Below, one piece after another: positions 51,400 through 63,700 of a stretch of 64,000 bases of DNA; positions within the stretch are counted from its first letter, which is position 1; every line of letters starts with the position of its first letter. The position numbers were made by a program, and so were the translations under genes. Location: contig NC_133063.1 of assembly GCF_048771995.1 (NCBI RefSeq), positions 11,328,063-11,392,062 of the forward strand, written 5' to 3'. Below the pieces are notes generated by a model. It was not told the origin of the DNA, did not search any database, and saw only the letters and a list, made by a program, of their open reading frames with translations. The stretch comes from Taeniopygia guttata (lineage: Eukaryota; Chordata; Aves; Passeriformes; Estrildidae).

Positions 51400-51450
51400 G
51401 GACCAGTAGCAATGAGAGTTGCGAAACTGGCTATCAATCAGGGAATGGAG
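51400..51450 (+). CDS. AUH: AUH exon: GPVAMRVAKLAINQGME
   Basis: Exactly 17 codons, phase 0 at both ends, encoding GPVAMRVAKLAINQGME, which I recall as identical to mammalian AUH. It is part of the C-terminal helical region that packs in the hexamer (trimer of dimers in the crotonase family). The acceptor is ctcattttag and the donor is gtaagg, close to the ideal GTAAGT. Confidence 0.95.
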
Positions 51451-53227
51451 GTAAGGATCTCTACTGTCCATGAGAGTCGGCTGGAAGTCAGGTTGGCAAC
51501 AGCTGTACTGTGGTGAAATTCTTTTTCTAGAATTGTTTTTATTTTATCATTCTGTAGTCTTTCAAAGCCTATTTGGTTAAAACTTTCTAAAGAATGAAAT
51601 GTAATTTTTTAAATCTCAGAGTCCTGAGATGCTGATTTCTGTAACAAGGCTTCGTAACCTCAAGAGTAGTGTACTCTGCTAATTATTAATAGTAGAAAGT
51701 AAACATAAATTACTATGAACAACTTGTGTTTCAAATCTCAAGTGGGAAAGATTATCAAAGTCATACTCTGTTAAGTTTGTCAAGCTCTCAGTGTTTAGTA
51801 ACTAATAAAGTTAAAGGCTGAAGGACATATTCTTTTTTTTTTTTAATAGTTTAATAGCAGTTAGTGTTAAAATTGTACCTAGAACCTGATTTCATGTTTG
51901 ATTCTGATTGCCACTCCATTGCCACACTATTGACCCAGCTCTAAACCTCATTTAAAATCCTCTCTGGATGTGTGACTTACTTTAGGTGTACATATCCTAA
52001 TGCTGAGTTCAGCAGGTCTGTTCATTTTTAGAATTAGGCTCTGCACCAAGACACCTTGTGGCTCAATCTGATACAAGGGAAAGAGGATCATACCATGTGC
52101 AGCATCTGAATCCAAGAAGATGAATTTGTCTTTTTTTCTTAAAAGTCACAAAAGCAACTAATGAGCTCAGCAAAGCATAACAGCAGTAAGTGGTGGCCTG
52201 AGAGTCAAACTCAGATGCCATTGCACAGAGTATGTTAGGTTTCCACAGCAAGTAATGGTGGAATTTGAAATTTATTTCAATACCCAAGGTTCAAAATGCT
52301 ACAAGCTAAGTTATCTGACTACCAGATATAGTGGGTTGAAAGGTCTAAATAATGGTGTTTATAAAATTAGGGATGATAGGGTTAGATGAACTCTGAATGA
52401 TCATCTCTAGTTCAGTCTTGAGGCCCAAGACAAGATCTACTGTATCAAAACCGATCAAGCCAAGTTGTTATCCAAGCTGTTGTTACAAAACTGCCATGGC
52501 GCAGATTTCATGGGTTCCTTTGATAACTTATGCTATAATAACTTATCTCCCTTTGAAAACTGCTTGTGGTGCATAGCCATAGTCCTTCCAGTAGTCAAGT
52601 GGAGAGCAAGTGACTTCTGTAGCATTTGGTGCTTTAGACAGATAGAGAAGTAGTGAGGCCAAAATTCAGTCTTTTCAACTGCTCAGGACAGCTCACAAAG
52701 AAACTAAATGTTTTAAAAATTGCTGCTGCTGCTGATGATGATGCAGGACAGACATGGTTCTCTTTATTTTTCTGTTTTAAACCCTTGTGAACTTGAATTT
52801 GTGTTTATTTTGTGGCATGCTATACTGTTTACATGACATTTTGAAGATACATTGTTTCAGAAAAAGTTTTACATAATAATACAGTGCATCTTTTCCTCTG
52901 TAGTAAATGAAATTATTATAAATATAGAGGTAGCTAATGGTTTTTACCTAACCATATGACTCATAGTAAAGAGCAGACATTTTGAGTGTAGTGAATGCTA
53001 GTTGTATGGCTAAATCAGGACTCTGTTACAAAAATAAGCACTCTTAGCACATGTCAGTATAGCACTTCTATATTGAAGTAGTGTAGAAGAACTTTGCAGA
53101 AGTATTTTAGTATGTGGCATATAAAAACACAATACTTATGTTAGCTGTGAGCTGTAATTTATATATTATAAATAATATATAATAAATTTTAAAATTATTG
53201 TAAAAACCATTGTATTCTTTTCCTCAG
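51451..53227 (+). other. AUH: AUH intron, 1777 bp, phase 0
   Basis: gtaagg to cctcag. It contains a T12 run near 51833-51844 and a short CTG/TGA-rich run at 52722-52743. No transposon was recognised. Confidence 0.93.
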
Positions 53228-53275
53228 GTCGACTTAGTAACAGGTTTAGCAATTGAAGAAGCTTGTTATGCTCAG
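53228..53275 (+). CDS. AUH: AUH exon: VDLVTGLAIEEACYAQ
   Basis: Sixteen codons in phase 0 encoding VDLVTGLAIEEACYAQ, the conserved AUH helix preceding the C-terminal tail. The acceptor is cttttcctcag and the donor is gtatgt. Confidence 0.95.
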
Positions 53276-54109
53276 GTATGTAAATATGATTACATGAAGA
53301 AAACAGAAAACAGGCTTTGTTGATGCCAGTTTTGATGAAACATGCAGAAATTTAACTAGAAATTACTTTGTGATTTCTTCTGCAAACTTTTAGGCATTTT
53401 ATTTAAACTTCCATCTGCTTGGTGTGATTTTGTAAGGAATTTAAGGGAGGAGGTGCAGTTCAGGAGACATCTGTACCAATCCTGTTAGGGTGGAGGTAGC
53501 GAAGCAGTACCAGCCGTACACCTAGCCAGTCACACACTGCCATGCCAGTCCAAGGACTGCCTTGCTTTTGCTTTCTTTTGGTTTAACATTAAAAAATATG
53601 AAGGACACTTCACTAACATGTGCACTAGTGGCTTGTGTGCTAACCAGTAAAAATTTGAGACAAACCTCTTTGACAGTGAATCTTGGGAATTATGTGTTTG
53701 AGATTGTATGTTCTTGGACTTTGAGACAAGATTTTAATGATGGAAATAGAAGCATTAGATTTATATTCTTATTTAAGATGTGGTAATCAGAATATTAATC
53801 TTTTTCCCCCTCTCAAAAACCCAGAATTGAACCAACAAAAAAAAAAACCCCAAGAAACTCAAACTCCACTTTCTTCTCTCCCTCTACCCACGCCCCCCAC
53901 ACCCAAAAAAAAATTGTTCATCAGCCTTTTGTCATGCCCTTGAAGTGTCTGATACATTCCTATATCTGACTATATAGTTTTAATTCTTCTTTTGTATTAT
54001 AGCTTTTCTGATGCATCTTGGATGCATTGCAGAACTAAGATTTTATGAAAATATTTTTCTTGGCATTGTTTTTGGTGTCAATAATGAATTGTTACTCTGC
54101 TCATTGCAG
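53276..54109 (+). other. AUH: AUH last intron, 834 bp, phase 0
   Basis: gtatgt to tcattgcag. It includes a C/A-rich patch at 53805-53912 (poly-A and CCCC words) but no recognised element. Confidence 0.93.
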
Positions 54110-54187
54110 ACTATCCCAACAAAAGATAGAATTGAAGGCCTTCTTGCATTTAAGGAGAAGAGACCTCCTCGCTACAAGGGAGAATAA
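54110..54187 (+). CDS. AUH: AUH last coding exon and stop
   Basis: The exon encodes [20 protein letters not shown] followed by RYKGE and TAA (54185-54187), 25 residues. The C-terminus KRPPRYKGE is diagnostic for AUH and separates it from ECHS1, ECHDC2 and other crotonases. Human AUH differs here mainly by Leu for Ile after KDR. The acceptor is ctcattgcag. The total coding sequence in the window is 515 nt with no frameshift or premature stop, so the gene looks functional. Confidence 0.97.
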   Translation, partial: TIPTKDRIEGLLAFKEKRPPRYKGE

Positions 54188-54665
54188 AAGAATCTGATGC
54201 CTTTAAAATACAGGGGGATAATAGCACTTCTATGAGGACCATTAAGGTGCACTTTGCATCTGCACCTGGAATATCACAATCACCAAAGTAACAGCAAATC
54301 ATACAGATGTTACAACATTTTGAATGTGTCCATACTTGTACGAAGCCAAGATAGAAATGTGTGTCAGCTCATGCTCATTACAGTTTCTGATGGTTGGTCT
54401 GTGTAATGGCAAAGTCACAGGTTCATGCAGCATTTTTAAGATTTCACATGTATGAAACATACCATTCCATGATTGAAAAAGCTCTGTAATTCTTTACATA
54501 GACAAAATGTATCTGTGATGTTAAGCATTAATCTGCTATATCGTTTTATCAAAACAAAAGCAACTACCGAACACCAAAAATAAGAAATTGTACCAAATAT
54601 GCATTTAAATGATTCCGTATATCAGTAAAAATTATATTTGAGTATTCTATCAGAATATCTATATT

Positions 54666-54671
54666 AATAAA
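54666..54671 (+). promoter_or_regulatory. AUH: Candidate poly(A) signal AATAAA
   Basis: Canonical hexamer 479 bases after the stop, in ttaataaagc. The downstream GT-rich element is weak. Confidence 0.45.
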
Positions 54672-54747
54672 GCTAGGGGAAATGACAAGGATTATAATTT
54701 AGAAAATTGCTGAGCTTTGTTTATTTTACTTACTCTATCCTAAGCAA

Positions 54748-54753
54748 AATAAA
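54748..54753 (+). promoter_or_regulatory. AUH: Candidate poly(A) signal AATAAA, favoured proximal site
   Basis: Canonical hexamer followed about 20 nt later by a GU/U-rich stretch (ggtgtccttttg, 54773-54784). This spacing fits cleavage near 54765-54775. Confidence 0.55.
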
Positions 54754-55276
54754 ATCCACTTTAGCACTTAATGGTGTCCTTTTGATAAAGTTGTTGCCAT
54801 TATATTAATTTAATTGTATTAAATGAACACATTTTCGAGGCCAGCCTTTAATTATCCATTCTTGTATGTTAAACCTGCCTTTGTCTTGCATTTTTCCAAC
54901 ATATCAGCTGATCAACACTGTAATGGAACTTTGTTTCATTTGCCCCCGTTATTTTAAATTTTTGATGATTGTATTAAAGATGGTTGTGTGGGGATATGAC
55001 CAATGTGCTGTAATAGAACCTAGAATTATCTTAATCTTCAGAATATTCCTTTTGCAAGTTTTGTGAATGTGTATTTATATACAACAGGGAAGATGTTGAA
55101 AGGTTCTTTATTTTGTGTTGGCCTCAGAGTTCTTTTCATGCATTGCAAGAGAAATGCAGTAAGTTTCAAGGTAAGAAGACTTGTGATTCATACTGTGTAT
55201 TTGCAGTGGATGCAGCATATACAGCAAATGTCTGGAAATAACCTCATAGAAAGTATTTTTGTTAATTTGACTGGAA

Positions 55277-55282
55277 AATAAA
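55277..55282 (+). promoter_or_regulatory. AUH: Candidate distal poly(A) signal AATAAA
   Basis: Hexamer in gaaaataaacatgg, followed by gtctttttatgtg and ttgtttgtgttggg, a strong GU-rich downstream element. It would give a UTR of about 1.1 kb. Confidence 0.45.
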
Positions 55283-55571
55283 CATGGCTTAGCAGTCCAA
55301 GGCTGTCTTTTTATGTGAAAACAAATTTGTTTGTGTTGGGTTACCATTGGCTCATGAAACTTGTGCACACTTTGCTGTTTCTGCAACATTAGCTATGGTC
55401 ACCGTCCATATCTATGATGATAAAGCAGCTCATCAACATGAAATGACAAGAACTCATTTAAATCCATATTTAGACATATCATTACATGTAAATTGATTAT
55501 GACTGGTAGAGCTCACACTTTGTTGACTGGTAAACTTGCTGAGTCAATCATTTCTTGCACAATAATTTGCA

Positions 55572-55577
55572 AATAAA
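55572..55577 (+). promoter_or_regulatory. AUH: Candidate most distal poly(A) signal AATAAA
   Basis: Hexamer in gcaaataaagtattgg with a GU/U-rich stretch (ggtacttgttttgatag) right after. Use would give a UTR of about 1.4 kb. Confidence 0.4.
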
Positions 55578-55600
55578 GTATTGGTACTTGTTTTGATAGT

Positions 55601-58600
55601 TATATAAAGCCTAGAGGGTCATTTTCTCATGTTTTTGAAATGCTAACATGTAATTTTCATTTTTACTGACTACAAAATAATTTTGTTAATGGGAAAAAAA
55701 TATTAAGCATTTGCTGATGGGTTTCTGTTGCGTAACTCTGATATACATTCTGGTTATTGAGCTGCCTCTGTTTCTACCAAACACTTATTAAGCAGCTTCA
55801 GTAAATGTCTATTTAAAAACATCTAATAACTTTGAATACTGTGGCCTCTGACTGTGTAGATTCATGCCTTTAACTAGGAGTTTCGATCTCAGAAAATAAT
55901 TTTACTGTCATAGTGGTCCCTGCATTCTTTTTCTCATAAGAAGATAGCGTCATATCATCAGAATTTGAGTTCCGTCTTTGAAGTGAACAGTTTGAATAGT
56001 ATTACAAAGTGAGTATCAGTACATCAGTTTTTAAAGGTACTTTAGAGTGCTGTTGAACTAGTTCTGGAGGATTTTAGCAAAAGATGTGTTAATAATTTAC
56101 TCTCTCATTTATTAAGTGACATGTTATGATGGCTGCAGTGCTCATAATTAATAGTAGTATTAGAACTCTGCTTCCATGAGAGGGTTATTTGTAACAAAAA
56201 TGCTCATATAAAAGGCTGACTTTTCCTTATGAAAGGTATGATCTGGCAAATCCTCCTTCAAGCACTTAGGCTCAACTCTTTCAGTTCCTGGTAAAGTGAT
56301 GCTTTTCTCCATAACACCTCATGGATGAGTGAGCCCTGGTCTCCACTGGTTTTCTGAAAGGTTATCTCATGGTCCCTAGACATAAGCAGATTTTTCTCCT
56401 GCTTCTGCTGAGCTTCAGTGGATAGTGAGTTCTGCACTTCACTGAGTTGGATATTGAAAAAGTTGTAACACAGGTAGGTCCATTACCTATTATTAGTTAT
56501 CAGCTGATAATGCTCAACATTTGTAAGTTCAGTTTACTGAATTGCCTAGAAATTCACAGTTTAATGCATAAATTAATGTGTGACTTTATATAACACATTT
56601 AATTTTAGGCTTTAATGTAGCAAATTATTTATATTTTCAATATAAAGTAACTCACATTCTTAGTAGTTTTACAGAATTTCTGAATACTAAGTATCTGCAT
56701 GGCTCTAGTCAGTTCAGTGCTTTTGAGTTGCTCACCTGTAATGAAAAAAGGTGTGTTTTATTTATTCTAAGATTATGTAATGAAACAGTTAAGTGCTTTT
56801 GGAGATGTTTTCAATGGAGCCTTTTTATGACATTTGCAGTCATTGAAATTCTGTCAGTTTATATTAAATTAGTCATAATCCTATATCAGTGTTCATGTCA
56901 ATTCTTTTCTAGAACTGCTTTTAACCAACTATATTTAGAAAAGTAAACATCAGGATCATTCTCAACTGCTTCTTATTTTACTCATTCATTGCTCTTTGAT
57001 ACATTTAATAATAGTCACGTTTATTGAAGAGATCAGCAGAGAAGAGGGCAGAATATCATGCTACTTGGAATCTGCTTTTGGGAAGCTTAGGGAGTAAAGG
57101 GGTTTTGGCACTAGTATCACTTCACATACCCAACCCAACTCATAGCAAAGTGAAAAGAGTAATTGAAATCTTAATTTATCACTGCATAGTCTTTACTTGC
57201 ACCTTTTTCATTCAAGAAAATCCCTGAAAATATGTCTGCTGAGATTAGAGAGGGGATTTATTTAGAATTTTAAGAAGTGTACTTAAAAAAAATCATTGTT
57301 CATTTGAGTGGTGTGCATTGAGCAAGATGTGCTTTCATGTCTCATTTGTGGAATTTTAGCCTTGTTCTTGAACCTAATGGCACTGCTGAAAAGCTATAGG
57401 GCTTCATTTTCTACTGAGGCTGATACAGTCTATGTACTCAAGGTGTGTTAAAGTTCATGATGATGTGGCTAAGATGTTATTTTTCTGCACAATTCTAGAA
57501 AAAGAACTATCTCCAAAAATGAGAAAAAGAAAATGGCAAGCAGATAAACCAAAAGAAGAGTTGTTTTCAGCTGAAGGTAATAAAATTTCTTTTGTCTACT
57601 TTGTGGGATTAAAATGACTTTTTTTTCTGTTTGTGCCCTTTTTTCCTGTTGGCTTTTCTTTCCTCTGAGTCTCAGACATAAATGTGCAGGGAACAGTTTT
57701 AAAAATTTCTATGGGCTGTTTTCACTTTAAGAACATTGATATTCTATAAGCAAAGTTAGTAGAGTTTAAAAAATTTCCTGAAAGTTGTTTGAAAGATGTA
57801 ATCAGAAATTACTGTGTTCTCACTAAAGATTAGGTAATATGCCTTTTTTATTATAGATTTAAGTCATGCTCTGTTTCAACCTTGGAACACAGTTGAATAT
57901 AAGTTTCTCTAGTTATGCAGAATATGCTGTGTTTACACAGTGTGTTCATTATGCTTTATAATATATATGTGTGGTTATACTGGCATGTCATATGCATGCA
58001 TGTGTATGTGTATATGCGTATGTAAGTGTGTACATGTAAATAAAATTATCGACTGTCAGGCAAGACCAAATATATCCCTCAGGATGTGATACTACTATTC
58101 TGCTTCAGGAAGTTTTGAATTTGTTTATGCAAGAGTACAACCAGCAAAAGAGTGGACGCCAGACATCATGTACCACGACTGCTTCAAGTGGGCATACTTA
58201 TTGTGGATTCTGTAGCACAGAAATTCTGCTGCAGAAGCACACAGTATGCACGTGTGTTACCGTGTAGCTGGTCATGTACATATGGTAGTTCAGGGCTAGA
58301 ATAAATGTAGTAGGAGTCAATGTGAGTACTTAAGTTTCAACAAAGGTGTGGCATTCAGATAGCACATTCTTCCCAGTTCTAATAGCATTTGCTCCTGCAG
58401 TTTGGAGAGGCCTGCAGCAATCATGAGCAACTCATTAATCAGCCACTGTCACAGATTATAAGATCAGTGTCTACCCCCCTTAAATAAGTCTAGACTTAGA
58501 TTTCATCTTCAGCTTTTATCTAGTAGATAATTCTTCCAGGGACACTCATTCACATGGGAAGAAATATGAAGTATGTTAAAAGAATTTATTACAGAGGGTG

Positions 58601-60699
58601 TGAACATTCTGTGTCAAAGCTAACTCGTATTTGCAATACTTGAGTTCAAAATAGTACATTAACCCTCTAAGGCATAGTCTATACATGTATGTTTATAAAC
58701 TCTTCAAAGTTCTGGCTTGTGAGTACAATCCTTTGATTATAATTTCTGAAGCATATGCTAATAAAGCTTTTGTAACGTTAAAGAGCTGAGAATATGGTGA
58801 AATTTTCTTGTTGCATAATATAACCACTTTCAGAAGAACATAGAAAGTTTGTTATTTTTGTGAGGAACTTACACATCAAATTGTTGCTTCTTTATTCTGG
58901 CAACTGCTAATTGATTTAACATTTTCCCTTAAGCATAAGGGACTTTGTGATATCATCTTTGGCTCAATTCTTTTTAGTATGTTAAAAATTCTGATGCCAG
59001 TTGTACAAGTTTTTTTAAAATGTGTCTCTTCCATCCAGCTTAGAAAGACAAAGTTAAAAAATGTAATTGTGAGGATAGAGCTGTGAAGGTTATGTTTTCA
59101 TGACTTATAAATGTTAGTAATACATCTGTATGCTTGTGTGAAAAGAGTTTGACTCTGCATCTTTTGTGTAATAAGTCTTTGCTGCTGGGACTGTTGTCTT
59201 CAAAGCTGAAGTATTTTTATAAATGCGTGTGAGTATCCCCAGCTAGTGACCCCCTCAGGTGAATGGTTCATGTAATCCTGTAGTTATCATCTTTTGGCCA
59301 GTCTGTCCAAGTAGAGGTGTAAGGAGAAGAAAGCCAGGGAGCATGTTTCTAAGCAGTGGGTCTTGGAAGAGTGTATATGAAAGAGGTTTGGTAGGGTGGG
59401 TTCAGGCTGCATACTTAGGTCACAGTCATTTCTAGTATCTTCATGAGCAGTGCCACAAAGTAGATCTTTCTGTATTGGTCAGTTTCAGCTCCTGAATTCT
59501 CTACCCAAAAGACTAGTAGACATTGTAACCTCCAAACGCGATTCCTAGAGTGTCTGTATAACATATGAAAGGAGGTGGGAGCGACAAAAACAGCGTAACA
59601 AGAAGGATTCTCTCAAAGTTACTAGTTCATAAATAACACATGGACATGGGTTTTTTCCACTTTGGGTGGAATGAAATTCCTGTCTCCATTTTGGATTTTA
59701 GAAATCTTAGTTGATATTAGTCCTTTTTCGAAAAAGTGAAGAGGATATGCTGTTGTGCTTCCATCTGTATAACTGCTCAGTAGTTGAAGGACTCATGAAA
59801 CACAAAGGAGCTCAGTTTCTCCTGTCTCCTTTCACTTAATTGACGTGAGCCAAAATTTCCTACTGTAGTGACCTGTTCACTGGATTCTTTGAAGTTATGC
59901 ATGAAGAAATTTCTCTACTTTACTTATCTATTCTACAAGTTAATTTATTGGGATGTAGAGATTGACATCCAACTAATATTTTATAGAGGTAAGGTTCCTT
60001 GCAGTTCCCTCATGCAGCAAGTATCACACTGGTTTTATAATGGATGCCTTAGCAAGGATAGGAGACCTGCTTACTTTGCTGTTTTCCCCAGCATCTTTTT
60101 ACAGACTCCTGTCGCTAAACATGAAGATCCTTAATGAGTCAGACTCAGATGTGGAAGGTTTAATTCATTAATCCCAAAAGGCCTTGGATACAGCATTTTC
60201 TAAGTGCAGTTGCCTAATATCATCACTTCCTAATGCAAAATCTCAGCAGGAATTTTGAGAATCTGAATTTTGGACTAGGACATCCATGTCTCTGTATAGA
60301 AATGTCTTAGTTTTGTGATTGTGCTTTACTCTTTAGAATTCTTAGTTAAGCTTGAAAATACTTCCTCAGTGTAAGCAAGGGATATCAGAAATCATTTTTC
60401 AGACATTGATACCATATCACAGATCACATAATGGAACTGAATTGCTGTTAAAAGGTGATAATACTCACAGATACTGACTACCACTGTCTATATTAGCTCT
60501 TCGAAGTAGAAAAGACAGACATCAGTGAGAGAGAAGGAAACACTGGCAAGTGAAAGGAGAAGTGATGTTGCAGCAACAGTGGCATAGCTACAGTTGGCTG
60601 TGCTAAAATAGTTGTATGAAGCTGGTTATTCCAGCTCAGTAGCCTGATTCTGCCAACAGACACAAAATAGCTGTATACAGGACAGAGCTTTTGATCACA

Positions 60700-60744
<45 letters not shown>

Positions 60745-63700
60745 AGATATAAAATATACGTCCATGTATCCACTCTTCTTCCAGCACATAGTTTTAAAGT
60801 TATTCGTAGAAGCTTTTCAAGCATGAATTCAATTTTTAAAATAGTTCACTCAAACCACATCCCCACAGGTATGTGTGTTGAGAGTTACAAAAACATTTTG
60901 CCCTATACGTGTTTTTATATTTCGTATAATTACAGCATATTTATCTGAAGTATTTCGCAAGTATAGTTTTGTGTAATACTGGTAGGAGATTAAGTAATAG
61001 CTGCTTACTAGCACTATTGCACAAGAACATCAAATGTAATAATGATGTTCTGAGATTTGAGGTACCAGGCATGCTTTTGGCTGCTTTGCTCCTGTGACCT
61101 TTATGCTCTTCTGGTTAGTACAGCAGCCCTGTAACGATGCACATGTTTGCCTTTACACAAATGCCAGTAACCACTTGAGCAGGGCACTTGATTCCAGTTT
61201 TGATGGGCGGTGCCTATAATGGACAACGGTAGCATATCCAAGCCAAGTTGGCTATCTTTGTGCTTTACGGTGCCAAAAACTTCAAAGCTTCTTCCTTTTA
61301 GAACTCTAAAGCAATACAAGTTTGTGTTTCTTCCTATCATCAAACTTAATTATTGGCAATAAGCAAATGCTGGCAGAAGCAGCATATCACATGGCTCCAT
61401 TTCTGCTTTAGAAAAGGTCAGCATATGGCATAAACACTTTGCTGTATTATGCAGCCTTGTACTCTGATCACATAACACATGCTTCAGAAAGCATTATGCA
61501 ATGCTAGACTCACTGATTAATGACTGCTTGCACAAGAAGTTTTTCATTACCCCGAATGCTAGCATCCTGGGAATGATTAACTTTGTGACATAACTCTCAT
61601 CACATAAATATGGAAGATTCAAACATAGCCTCAAAATAACGTGTTTCAGAAATAACTGAACACTTTGCTGCTTAGTACTGTGTACAGTGTTTGATTAACA
61701 ACTACTTTAAACCTTCAGAGTTGAATAGAAAAGCCTATTTGTGAGAACTGAAAACAAGATTTATTTCTAGTGTTTAAAGTTTTACCCAAGATGAATTTTT
61801 GCACACAGCAGCATCTCATTTGCAATGTTTTTCCTCTGCTTGTGTAAGTTTGAGTTTCCTGAGAAAAATCTGTGCCAACTATTTTCAGTTCAGCCAGTGA
61901 GTTAAACAGAACAAGTCAAATCTAGCCCTTCTTTAGACCAGCAACTGCATGTATGTAAAATGACTCAGTCCAGTGTGTTCAGTAGTACAGTACATACAGT
62001 TGTGTGCTTAAATCAGGATAGTGATAGCTCATTAAATTCACAATAATTGCCAATGTTCCTGCAGGCAGAGTAAGAAGGCAAAATGTGGTCCTGAGTGAAG
62101 AGTCTTGCAAGCTTACAGCCTGAACATTGCTACACATTCATATTTAACATTTTCATATTCTAAATGATTAATCATGCCATGTTCAAATTATGCAGATTCC
62201 TATGTTAAAAAGTGTCATGACAGTACATCACTCATATTATCATCTTCAGGATGTACAGAAGAGGAAAAGCCTATAAAAAGAAATGTTCCTTACCATATTC
62301 CCTCACATGTAAAGATTCATCCCTGAAATAATTGCTATAAGCTATCTAAAAAATTGGTTTTGAAGTAATTGCTACAAGTTATCCATATTTCAAGAGCTTT
62401 ATTAAGGAGAAAGTCAGTTTGCCTGCTTGGAAATTCAACATCAGTGTTCACAAGGAAATATCTATATTAAACTCCCACTTACTAATTTGCCTTTAAATGT
62501 CAGACTTAAAAAAAAAAAGAGACATATGCTTTTTTATGATTCTCTCTCCTTTAAGTAATTCTACTCATGAACTGCCACATTAAATAAAGCTGCTTAAAGT
62601 CCTTGTAATGGGGGAGATGGTTTCGGATGTCACCACATTAATGCATATGTGCCATGTCTTCAGAATTAATCTTCATTGAGAAAAAGTACAGAAGGTAAAC
62701 ATTGACCTTCAGCTTGTTCACTTTAGTTTTTGCCTTTTCCTGCATTCCAACTCCTGCAAGCAGTAGCAAAGGCTAAAGGAAATGGCCTCTGACTAAGCAT
62801 TAGCTAGCAGCGTGCCCTCATTATAGCTGAGGGCTCTTATTCTCGCTTAGCCTACGTGCAGAGCCAGCTACTCTTTCAGCTGTGATGACGAAATGCCATG
62901 CATTTCTTCCTGGAATAGTACGCAGATAAGAGGCCACTTGTTATGCTGAGGTTTCAGATGAACTCCACTAAGGGTTTCAAAACACTCTATCACAATTATA
63001 TCAGGTTTCTTTAGCAACCAATTCATTTCAGACACTTTTAAGATAAAAAGGGAAGAGATGTTAGTTTATTTTCCCTTGTGGTTTCACTGTTTAAACTTTT
63101 ACAGGATATGACTGGATAGTTTATACACGGTCTGAATTTATTAATTTTAAAGAAAAATAGATTAAAATGGCTCTGTTTCTCTCTTGAAATTCACATTATT
63201 TGTAGTCCCCTATGTGTACTTACAACTTCAGAGAAGAAAAAAAAGTCTCATGCCTCTGATATGCTGCTAGAACAGTCCTGCTGTGCAGACTCAGTTGTTG
63301 AGTGCCTTGAACTTATTCTGGGTCCAGAAAAAGCTGAGAGTTTTGAGAACCTTGCAGCACAAAAGGTTAATCCTTTGTCTTGGGGTTGGGTTCAGATTCT
63401 AGGATGTGTGTGCAGAGTACGAGCCCAGTTGGCCCTAGCACTGGTGGGAAAACCTGTTTGTGAGATCCTGCAGCCTTGGCACTCATATAGGTGATTCCAT
63501 GCACTAACAAAAGCAACTTCAGGGGAATCAAACAAATCACAAAAGTGTCTCAACTGTAAAAGAAGGAGGAACCTATGAAGTGCTTGTTTCAAACCAGGCA
63601 GTACCTTTAGAAACAGGAATAACTGTATGCTATTGAAGAAAGGAATAAATTGTCTGGAATAAGGAATGGATCCTATGCAGGTTAAATAGCTTTCTTTGCT

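Larger units (their letters stand above)
54188..55600 (+). other. AUH: AUH 3' UTR, end uncertain
   Basis: It begins after the TAA stop. Three or more AATAAA hexamers allow ends at about 54.69, 54.77, 55.30 or 55.60 kb. The first two give a UTR of roughly 500-590 nt, close to the size I recall for the human transcript. Open frames here (for example 54866-55066 and 55063-55281) have no homology and are not taken as genes. Confidence 0.6.

Noticed and set aside
60493..60789. 98-codon minus-strand frame containing THTHTH
   Set aside because: It spans the (TG)18 microsatellite.
63261..63494. 77-codon plus-strand frame in intergenic DNA
   Set aside because: Reads as a plausible peptide, but no family, splice signals or promoter could be recognised; treated as chance.
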